Position numbers and translations under genes: made by a program. From positions 1 through 64,000 of the forward strand of contig RCAB01000101.1 in NCBI GenBank assembly GCA_003640385.1: a stretch of DNA of 64,000 nucleotides, given 5' to 3'. Shown piece by piece: positions 54,291 through 64,000 of this stretch. The stretch's first letter is position 1. Each line of letters opens with the position of its first letter. The DNA is from Setaria digitata. Lineage: Eukaryota; Nematoda; Chromadorea; Rhabditida; Setariidae. Under the pieces are notes generated by a model, which searched no databases, was not told the DNA's origin, and saw only the letters and a list, made by a program, of their open reading frames with translations.

Positions 54291-57109
54291 ATCTCAGTAT
54301 CACATGAGACAAGAATGATTCCGCTTCCTTTCGCTTTTAATGGACTTCTCGATAGAAGAAAAATTTATCGGTGAAAAATTTTGTCTGAGATAGGAGTATA
54401 GGAGCTTATTTCTTATCTTTTGAATAACATATTTCCTACTGATATAGCATCTGTTTTCAGTTCCAGTAAATGCTAAACTGACAGGTAATTCGAATGAGAA
54501 AATATCTCACATTTATTTTCTCATGATTGTTCTGAAATTCCCGCAAAATGCATTATATTATTAATTCATGAAAGTTAATGAAATCATTTGGACTAATTGT
54601 AACAATTTTAAATACACATAGTCCGAGAAGATAGAGAAAGGAAGAAAGAATGATAAGAAATAAATTTTTAAAGTTAAGTTTTTTTTTTTTCAATTACCTA
54701 TCATCAATTTCTTTCATTTTGTCATTAAACATCCTCTAACAATTATAAAAATGGCATAAGAATACTGTTATCCTCTATTAATTAAAATTTAAATTTGTGA
54801 ATTATTTGAAGGATCCTGTAATTAGTCTGCTATAAAGAGATTATAGTGCTAGGTTAGTTTTTATAGTTTAGTATAATTTTGCTTGCTTGGCTAAGTTTTA
54901 AATCGTTTCTTTCCATTTATGGCCATAATAACAGACAGCCATTTAATTTCTCTTCTCCTGTTTTACATCAAAAACAAAGAAATTGTAGCATCTACAAAGT
55001 TATTTCTTGTCTAATCTTGTAATCTCTTAGCATCGTTAAATGTTCGAAAAAAAAAAAGCATCTGAATTTGTGATATCGTAAAACGAGAATCTTTCTCGGA
55101 ATATTACTGAATCAACATGCTTTAACTTATTCATAAAATATTTTTTTTTTTTTAAACAAAATGATCCAGCAGAATGTTCTTTCTGCTCATTACACTAAGA
55201 ACTGATTGAATATAATCGCTAAAATTTCAATCAGAAACTAAAATAATTTTAGAAGCTATACAAAAACAGATTCTCACCATCGTTAGAAGTATTTGGCTAG
55301 AAATCTGTTAATTTCATATTCAACGATAAAATTCTAGAAAATCATAATCAGACATAATATTGAACTGTTGTTTAAATTAATAGGTCTTGATCTGAAATGA
55401 TTTCATTTGTAAGCTTTAGACAATAACTTTTTCTTTTTTTTTTTTTTGTTCAAACTAAAAATAATCATTACATAAAACGATTGGATTGGAATTTTCTTCT
55501 GCTGCATTCATGAACTTTTCGCTTCTGAATCAATGTTGTTTGCTTGAAAATGAACAGTTGACGATAAAACATGATGGATACATCGTCGAGAGTTGCACAA
55601 ATCAACTAAAACTTACGGAATCACAGCAGGAAATATCGAATCAAACAACCATCACATTTTTGAAAGTTCAACTTTGCATGAATCTCACTTTAGCTTCAAT
55701 TCTTGTTTTCCTCCTTTTTTAGTACAAACAAAAAAAAAAGTGTTTAATATAATTTGTGCATATCAGATGTTGTTTGCATTTAATGATGATAGGTTCAAAC
55801 AATTTGATAATAAGATACTGGAAAAATTTATCATTTCTGAGCAAAAAAGAAAGGAGGAGAAATGATAAGATAATAATGATTTTGGTATAGCACAAATTAA
55901 TTCCTTTATGTGTTAATAACATTGATAATATAATATAACAATCAGTGGCATAGAGTACAAAATTAGTCATTATTAATAATAGAAGAATAAAGGATTTTAT
56001 GAGAGAAAGAGAAAAAAAAAGATATATTTTTGCAAATTATTTCTTTTAATAATTTCAATGAAAATATACAAACTTTTTAGATAGTAAAAATTTTAATTTT
56101 TTGTAGAGAAAAAAAAAACAACTAAAAACATATCACAATCATCCTTAAAAAGCAAATAAAAATAAACTAGAAGAAAAAAAAAGAGAGAGAGAGAGAAAAA
56201 AAAGAGAGAAAGAAGAAAACTGACCTAAACGAAATGCTGCTTTTTTTCTTCCTTTGATAAAAAGTAATTCCACTGAATTGAAAAGAAATAAATTAAATAG
56301 GAAAATGATTGAAATATTATTATAAATGAATGATTCTTTGGCAAGAAATAAAAATTCTGAAAAGTTTAATTAAATCGAAAGAGAGAGAGAAGACAAAGAG
56401 AGGGAGAGGGAGAGAGAGAGAGAGAGAGAGGAAGTCTTGAAATAGAAGATAAAATCTTTCTTTGTTACAACAATGGAAGAGTAAACTTTCGGTGAAAAGC
56501 CGAAAAAAAAAAATTGAAAAATAAACTGGTTCGTTGAATGTATGTTCCAATACTGCATTCGCTTGAATTTTCAATCTATGTATTACTCACAAATTCTTTT
56601 ATCATCTTATCATCTTATATGCTTGATTATATTGATTGATTGATTGATTACAGTGATAAAATCCATTTCAAAATTTAAATTTAATTTCACTAACAAACTC
56701 AATTTTTATTATATTCTCTTATATATTTATTTATTTGCTATTCACAAACTGGTCAGTAAAAAACTAAAGAAAAGAAAGAAGCAGGATAAGAATAAAAAAA
56801 AAAAAAAAAAAGAGGAAAAATTCAACATTGATTAAAATTTTTGAAACTTCAATCCAAAACTTAAAGAAATGGATAAAATATTGAAGCATTTTCAGGCAAT
56901 TCCAAATGTCATTGCATAAATTACTAAAGCATATATAAAAAAAAAAAAAAATGTTAGCATTTTTTTCTCTTTCCTTTCTTTCTTTCTTAAAAAAACTAAA
57001 AAGGATGATGATGACCCGTCAAGTCTCGACAACAAAAAAGTGTCCCCTTAGAAACGGTGACAATGTGGCTTCGTCTTCCATTATTTACACACCATCAAAA
57101 TCTCCTATC

Positions 57110-57232
57110 CAAAAATTATATGCATAAAAATAAATAGATGTGTGTGTGTCTGTCTACAGGTAAGCATCAGTTGCTCAGGTCGAAGGCTATGTTCAATTTC
57201 ACGAATCACAGGTGCAAACCGGTCTTGGTTGA
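57110..57232 (-). CDS. Coding-looking segment, possible terminal exon
   Basis: On the minus strand, about 40 codons are open from 57232 to a TAG at 57112-57110. The first half (DRFAPVIREIEHSLRPEQLM) looks like a genuine charged helical peptide; the second half passes through a short CA repeat. The only upstream boundary visible is a weak CTCTTGAG acceptor. No partner exons were found on either side. Weak candidate. Confidence 0.2.
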
Positions 57233-57948
57233 TTATTTGTATAGGTATCGGGATGGCTCAAGAGGATTGTTTGCATATATATCACTCACTCACTGATATC
57301 AAAATCGTTAAAGATTGTCGGATGATTGTGTGCTAGGAAGTTAAATGAAGGATTCTGAATTATTTCGACAAAATTCTGTTAATTGGTACTTGAACAAATA
57401 AGAAAAGAAAATTGAAATGAAATACTTAAAATGGTAAAATTTGTGATAGTAATGAATAGTGCTCATAACAGTTTGTTCAATCACTGATAATATCTGAAAT
57501 AATCCTTGAATACTTGCAAAAATCTAGCAGGGAAAGAGTTAGAGAACGATAAAATGAAACAAATATGATATTATTTTGGAAATTTATGAAAAAAAGGAAA
57601 AAAAAAAAGAGTAAAATAATTTTAGATATGTTAGGAGGGAGGGGGGAGAGGAAAAAAAGTACAAGAATGGAAAATTATGGGGATGCCAATAAAAAGCTGA
57701 ATGAGAGATGGAAGAATTGCTTCTGAAAACGCCACTAATTAGCAAACTTCACTGATTGTTTTCTTTTGGCTCTGTCTTATCTTGGCATCATTAAAAATTT
57801 TAAACGATTAAACTGGGAATTAGCATAAAATATAACCATTTTTCAAAATGAGGCGGACAAATTTAAAAGGCGGAAATTTGAAGAGAGCCTGAAAGGGAGC
57901 AAGCAACAAAGAGGTGAATTCTTCTTTTGAAGACATTTTTGTCACGAT

Positions 57949-58009
57949 TGCTGAAAAAAGCTGTGCGGAAATGTCNTCTTGCTGCTGAAAAAAGCTGTGC
58001 GGAAATGTC
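57949..58009. repeat. 27-bp duplication flanking an N
   Basis: Bases 57949-57975 recur exactly at 57983-58009, with a single N at 57976 between them. Same signature as the other N sites. Confidence 0.8.
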
Positions 58010-59382
58010 GCAAACAAAAATATCATCAGTAATTTGATCCTGCAGAATTGATATAATTTTCTTCCCTTTTTTCACTTATCTGAAGCATTCCATGACATTT
58101 TCAACAATATTGATTAATTAAAATGTTATTATCTTTGCTAATTTCGTATTCGATTCATATCAAAATTTTAATTTGATCAAAGATTAAATTAAAGAATTGA
58201 AAATTGATCAGAAAGTTTTTGAACGAAATTCGTTTATCATTCAGAAGATGTCCTCCACCATTAACTACTTATCAGTTCAGTAATTATCGAAGCAGAAAGT
58301 TGTTGAGTAAGTATTTGAAAGTTTCAGTGTTTAACAAACAAAAAGTAAGCAATATTAACTTCCTTATTAAACTTTCAACAGACAAAATCAATCAATTTTA
58401 TCAAATCAATCAATCATTTGATAATTGATCCATCGAGTTAGTTCAGAACAGATTTGTCTAACCTATATCATTTCAACATTCAATTTTACCAAATTGTATC
58501 TGTTAGAGTTTGAAATTTACTAAATAATTCCACGTTTATGTTTCGATGATTGAAGTTTGATTTAAGAAAATTTTAATCATAAATCAATTCATTTAATTAT
58601 ACGAGAAACTTCCAATAATTCATTCTTTCTCTCACAATTCTTAACATAATCATTTTGATTAATGTTTGTTTAAAAATTTTTATCACAATTCATCATAATT
58701 TTTGAAATTTGAAATAATAGCACTTGACTTAAACCCTAAGGGAGATGTTTGGGGTTCAGATTGAAAGAAATGAAAAGGATTTTTTTTTGGATTCACTGTT
58801 AACTTCTAAGCTATTTTGATAATAATTAGCTTAATAAATGAGAGACAAAAGTATTAAATTTATTCTAGTGAGATGAGAATCATTGTTTTTTGGATGGTAT
58901 TTTAAACGCTGCTCATTCCTTATCATATCATTTTATCACTAATTATGTTACGACATTGTTTCTATTATTTACACGGTGTTTTTCCATTTTTTTTTTTTAA
59001 TTGCCATCTTCGAGGCATTTTCTAACTTCTCTTTGCTTAAACTTATTTTCTTCTTCTTTTTTTTTTCTTTTTTTTTTCATTGAATTACAATTAATGACAT
59101 TTCGGACATTGGGCATGAACAAATTTCGTCTAATCTAAGGATTAACTTGCAAAGAAAGAATTAGAGGAAAAAATAAAGTAAAATTTCATTCCTTTTTCAT
59201 TAAAAAAAAAAGAAAAAAAAAAGGAGCAAGAACGATTAGCAAAAGTGTGAAATAAATGGGCCAAACATTACGGCTAAACAGTAATAAAAAGTACAAATTT
59301 TCACTACTTAGCGCCGAATAATCATTTGAGATTGTATTTTAAAATTTATTCTCATCCATTTTTTGTTCCCATTGCCAAATTC

Positions 59383-59550
59383 CGAATTATTCCACTTGTC
59401 TTCTAGTCATCAGTTTCTGAGTCTCTTCATTTTCAGCTAACTTCTGAATTATTCCATTTTGTCATCAGTTCCTAAATTTCTTCACTTCCACCTGTGTGAC
59501 TTCCCAATTATTTCATTTCATATCTGTTTCTCAATCTTTTCATTTCCATT
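59383..59550. repeat. Degenerate tandem repeat, three units of about 46-63 bp
   Basis: Three consecutive units starting at 59383, 59446 and 59505 share the order AATTATTYCA, then CATCAGTTYCT or a variant, then TCTTCAYTTYCA. Divergence between units suggests an old minisatellite. Confidence 0.6.
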
Positions 59551-59822
59551 TTTTTAATCATTTACAATCTTTTTAAATCATTTTTTTCTCATTATATTAT
59601 ATTATTGCATCCTTAGAATTATATTAAAAAATTTCCATTTCCATTAAATTCACAGACTGCTTTTTTTTTCGCATTAGCAATGCAATGGTATCAATTTTTT
59701 ACAAGTGATATTAAATTTGTGCATAGAATGTGCTGAAATTACGAATTAATTTTTTTTTAAGATTGACTTTTTTCGTATAAAGTAGTGATAATTAAAATTG
59801 TAATCAGTACCGACACTTATAT

Positions 59823-59888
59823 ATTGTCTTAACAGATAAAATGATAGTGTGCTAATCAGCATGCTCAAGTTTCAAATTTCTCGAGACA
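59823..59888 (+). repeat. Left copy of an imperfect inverted repeat
   Basis: About 65 bases match, in reverse orientation, the segment 63923-63988. The best part, GTGCTAATCAGCATGCTCA, has 18 of 19 bases matching, and TTGTCTTAAC and AAATTTCTC are also shared. No transposase-like frame was seen between the copies. Confidence 0.6.
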
Positions 59889-62771
59889 CATTCGCTAGAT
59901 CTTAACTAGAATGGACAAACATCCAAATGCATTTCACACTAGGCACTCTTCCGAAATTTGCTCTTACTTCCGGATCTGCTACCTGAACCTTGCTATATTT
60001 TCAGGAAAACCAGAAGCTGACATTTCATCACTCTAATCAAATTTGACTGATAGCTTCGGTAACAGACGAGAGAGCCTATGATAGATGGATTCTCACCTGC
60101 TACTGACAAATGCATCCATTATTTTTTTTTTACATTTTTTCAGTATTTCATCTTTTACACTTCGAATTGCTAGCAGTTTCATTAAGTTGAGAGAATTAAT
60201 TATTAACAGTGAGGAAACACGACTGACTATTACTACAGCTATATTTCATTATCAAATTAACATTTTTCCATTCATTTATGAGCGTCAATTTGAACAGTAG
60301 CAAGAGAGCAAAGCTTTCCCGTTGCCTCTAATTTTCATTTGATTGTTTCGAAATTAACCAACTATTAACAATCACATATAATTATTTTACTATAAGCAAT
60401 ATAATTTGCTTCAAAACTTTAGTATGATCATTTCTTAATGAAACAATGATTTCATTTAAAAAAAAAAGGAAATTTATCCGTAAAAGATGGATGAAGTAGA
60501 AATTAGTGAGAGACAGTTTCATTTCCTTAAAAATGAACTTTCAAATATTTTCGATGAAATACTTAGAAAATAAAAGTCTTTGTATACGATACCTTTCTCA
60601 AGCCTAGTCCTTGATAATATTTCCAATACAAGAATCATTTCTTCATATATTATTTTTTTTTTCTAATATTTTGCTATTTTATCATTAATTATTAATATAT
60701 CATCTTATATAATAATAATATTAATATTAGTGATACTCAGATCAGGAAGGAAGCACTTATTTTCATTGTGTAATGAATAAATCAATTCCATTTCTTCCAG
60801 ACTTCACACATTTCAATTAATTAATTATAAGCATTTTAAAATTGTTTATGGAGAAATCGTGATATTTCCTGAACAACAAATAAGGCTGAAATTGACTAAA
60901 GTATTCTGCTAAATTGTTTTATATGGTAATTTAGTTTATATTTTATATTAACAATTGAATTGTTTTATTCTTTCAAAAGTCTTGAAAGTGTTAATTGAGC
61001 CACCAATTTGAAATTAATTCAAACTACTAATAATAGTTCTTCCATTACTGATATTTTCGTCTTTATTTCTACTTTTTCCGATTTCATTGTTGTTCCTTTT
61101 GCTGTTCACTGATAAATTGTTTATTTTCTATTTTTTTTTTTTTTTTTTTATATAAACTCTTTATTGCGTTGTAGTGAAAACAAAAATTTAAAAGAAACAA
61201 AAGAAGAAAAAGGAATCAAAATCATTTTTTTCTTCTGATAATCCAGCAAATGATTGATGAACAATGCGAGAAAGTCTTCAGCTAATTGGAATTAGAAATG
61301 AAAATTTAAATTTAAACAATTAATCTATTTCCTTTCTCTGTTTCGATTGACACACTGATTTGTTACTCTTATTTTTAATTCTAGTTTTCACTTTTAAATG
61401 CAATTGTTTTTTCTAAAAATGCCGAAATTTTCAATAAAATGGACGATAATTTTTTTTTTAAGTTCAAAATTTTTAAAATTTAAATGTTAAGAAATGCCGC
61501 ATAAAATTTTCAATTTTATACTATGCTTCATACATGCATAGATAACATACAATGAATGATAAATGATAATTGATAAAGGATAATAAAGCCTTCTATAGTT
61601 TGTTTCTTTAAAATTAAATTATCAAGACCTAGTCTTGGCACTAAGCTCATTTTCCAATTTCATCTCTTCAATTTTTACAAGAAGAATCATTGTTTTTTCT
61701 TCTCCTCATCAGGCCCGATCTAATTGTTTTTGCCCTTTTCCTTCCTTTATTTTCCACACATATTTATGTTACTATCTGAAAATAATGCAAAAAATTCATT
61801 TAATTAGTTCTATTTTTAGAACAATCACTAATTGGCAACTAATAGCATCTTATATGCTTACCATTGCAACAAATATTTGGTTTTTTGATCTCAACCGCTA
61901 AACGATTAGCAGCAGAAATGTGTGCTTTGTTGCTAATAATTAGTTTTGCTATTATTTATTAGTTGCTATTTCTAGGAAATTAAACTTAAAACTTTAAACT
62001 AAAATAGTTTTTACAAAAAAAAAAAAAAAAAGAATCATTCTTGCCAAATTGTTCAGAAAACGCATAATAATGGTTTACCGCTTACAATATTGTCGTTCTC
62101 CAATCTTTTATTTGGACCATAAAACTTGACAAACAACTTGATTATCATCATATCATATCATTATTAATCAGTTTTATTGCAGTTCTAAAATTTGTGTTGG
62201 GACGAAAAATGATTAGTAAGATATCAATAATGAAAACTTTTATTGAATTTCTTCGATACTTTCATTGGGGAAATTATATTTCCGGTTGAATTTGGCATCA
62301 TTTGAAATCAATATGTCCCAGAAAAATATTTTGGTTTTTTTTTTTTTTGGCTAATTTTACAAGTGCATACTTTGGACCGTTAATCAAAGCATTCTAAACT
62401 TTCTCCTAAAGTGCTTTTCTCGCTGAGTTGATGTATTATTAAAAAGTAAAATTTAACTTAAAACTATTAAAGTCTTAAATTTATTCTAATTCAAATTTAA
62501 TCTGAGAGTTTCGCTACTTTTCGTGCCTTATATTTTAGAGGAGATAAATCTTTTACTACACTATCAAATTAGTGCTATCATTTTCATTTTTTTGTTAATT
62601 ATACGATTTGACAAAAGTGATGTTAAATTTGCGCTCTAAAAATGTTTAAACAATTGGTAATTTAATAAACAAATGAATTAAATTTTTAGGTTCTTAAGTT
62701 TGTTACGCAAAATTCACATGAATACATTTCATTTAATTGGTAATTTAACAGACAGCTAAAGTGCTAATTAC

Positions 62772-62772
<1 letters not shown>

Positions 62773-62840
<68 letters not shown>

Positions 62841-62848
62841 TAATAATA
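62773..62848. repeat. (AAT)n microsatellite
   Basis: About 75 bases of AAT repeat with occasional AATG and AAC variants. Confidence 0.95.
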
Positions 62849-63922
62849 AAAGTGATTGCGCTATCTATTACTTTGATGCATTTCAGTTATTTGTTTCGGG
62901 AATAAAACATACTGGTTGGTAAAAATTGCATTTATAATTGAAATAATTTCTTGAAAATTGAGGAAGTGTGGAAATTTGGTTATAAGTTTATGCAAAAATT
63001 GAATAAAAGAAGGAAAATAAAAAATATCTTCCACTAAATCATCTTTTGCCGCTCTTTGCTATTCCCATTTTGGGATTCGGCCCAGAATTCAGGGCAATTA
63101 ATTATCCCCGAATGAGTTGTTGAACCCATTTCATTTTTCCAACTTTCTGTTTGTTTCTCTTCTTCGTTTCACTTTTTAATCTAGCAAATGTTTGCTTTCA
63201 TGAGCAAAAACTAACTTCATTTTATATCATTCCTAGGCTTCATCTACTTTTTTTTTTTTTCCGATTACAAAATCAATTTGATTTAAATTGTTTTAGCTTA
63301 ATTTTATATTTCCCCTTTTTGCTTATACAACTTTAGCATTCATGTTTCAATTAAGCTAACTTTAAGTAACTCTTACTTTTTTCTTTTCTTATTAGATCCT
63401 ACTATGACTGTTAATAACAATAATTGTGTTAATTATTGGCTGTCATGAATAATTATTCCATTCATTTTTGCATTCTACCTCTTTACTTCTCTTACAAAGA
63501 AGATAAATTAATGAAAATAAGCCATGATCTTCGCACCGAAAAAAAAAAAAAAAGGAAAAGAAGAAGAAAACTGCAGAAAAATATTTCGCTTCAACTACTA
63601 CGGATGCAGTAACTTTTGACAGAACGAATACGGTAGCAGATACTGTATCGACTATTTGGCAAGCTTTAGTGCGAATGGATACCATTACCAATAAGTAATT
63701 GCAGCAGTTAGATTATGCTCCATTTTTCCTGAAAATATCGAGAAGTAAAGGTAACAAGTCCGGAAAAAAGCAAATGTCGTGAACAGCGGAAGATAAGTAG
63801 GTAGGCCTAATTTATCTTACCATCTCGACAAAATTCAGAGATAAACTGTTGTTTGCAAACGAATACACCAATTAATTAAAGCACATTTTATCGCTGATAA
63901 GTTCTAGTGAAAGTTTAGTTCT

Positions 63923-63988
63923 GTATTTTGAGAAATTTCCGATCTGAGCATGCTGATTAACACATTACCATTTCATTAGTTAAGACAA
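63923..63988 (-). repeat. Right copy of an imperfect inverted repeat
   Basis: Reverse-oriented partner of 59823-59888, about 4.1 kb away and close to the window end. It may be one of a dispersed family rather than the end of a single element. Confidence 0.6.
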
Positions 63989-64000
63989 AACATAACTGTC

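Larger units (their letters stand above)
53937..63922. other. AT-rich region with no firm gene
   Basis: About 10 kb of AT-rich sequence with poly-A/T tracts, a (GA)n run near 56390-56430 and an (AAT)n array near 62.8 kb. One short minus-strand coding-looking segment at 57110-57232 is listed separately. If the frame at 53.6 kb is a first exon, much of this could be its intron. Confidence 0.4.

Noticed and set aside
59823..63988. Complete DNA transposon bounded by the inverted repeats
   Set aside because: No transposase-like frame was seen inside and the arms are imperfect, so only the repeats are reported.

Overview
The window is AT-rich nuclear DNA from a nematode, most likely a clade III (spirurid or filarial) worm. 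This rests on many short exons, TTTCAG/TTTTAG acceptors, long poly-T tracts and a near full-length nematode-style MRCK gene; the species itself is inferred. No bacterial, phage, CRISPR, rRNA or tRNA feature was recognised. Exon models were built by hand from splice signals, phase continuity and protein homology recalled from knowledge, without alignments or RNA data.

Layout. 1-8831: non-coding or unresolved, with microsatellites and one strong hairpin. 8940-26851 (+): a complete 40-exon gene for myotonic dystrophy kinase-related Cdc42-binding kinase (mrck-1), 1809 residues, in the order kinase, coiled coil, C1, PH, CNH, CRIB. A three-exon gene on the opposite strand (19828-20891), for a multi-pass membrane protein resembling Bax inhibitor-1, lies inside its 2.2 kb intron 29. 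26852-29932: no supported gene. 29933-33336 (-): two chains of short, phase-compatible exons suggest one or two genes that ORF-based scanning misses. 37456-47352 (-): a complete 22-exon gene for an 1170-residue protein with eight C2H2 zinc fingers in four pairs and an acidic tail. 47999-49493 (-): the last four exons of an unrecognised, probably helical protein, same strand and just upstream of the zinc-finger gene, so possibly in one operon. 49.5-54 kb: a stretch rich in triplet and hexamer repeats, including a CGTCA array and poly-His or acidic frames, possibly a promoter region between divergent genes. 54-64 kb: AT-rich, no firm gene, with degenerate tandem repeats and an imperfect inverted repeat pair.

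Function. MRCK is a Cdc42 effector kinase that phosphorylates myosin regulatory light-chain machinery in actomyosin control. The zinc-finger protein is a likely nuclear DNA- or chromatin-binding factor. Nothing in the sequence links the two functionally.

Most notable: the genes hidden in the 29.9-33.3 kb interval, the nested membrane-protein gene, two GC-AG introns that reading frame supports, and four single-N sites each flanked by duplicated sequence, which look like assembly joins.
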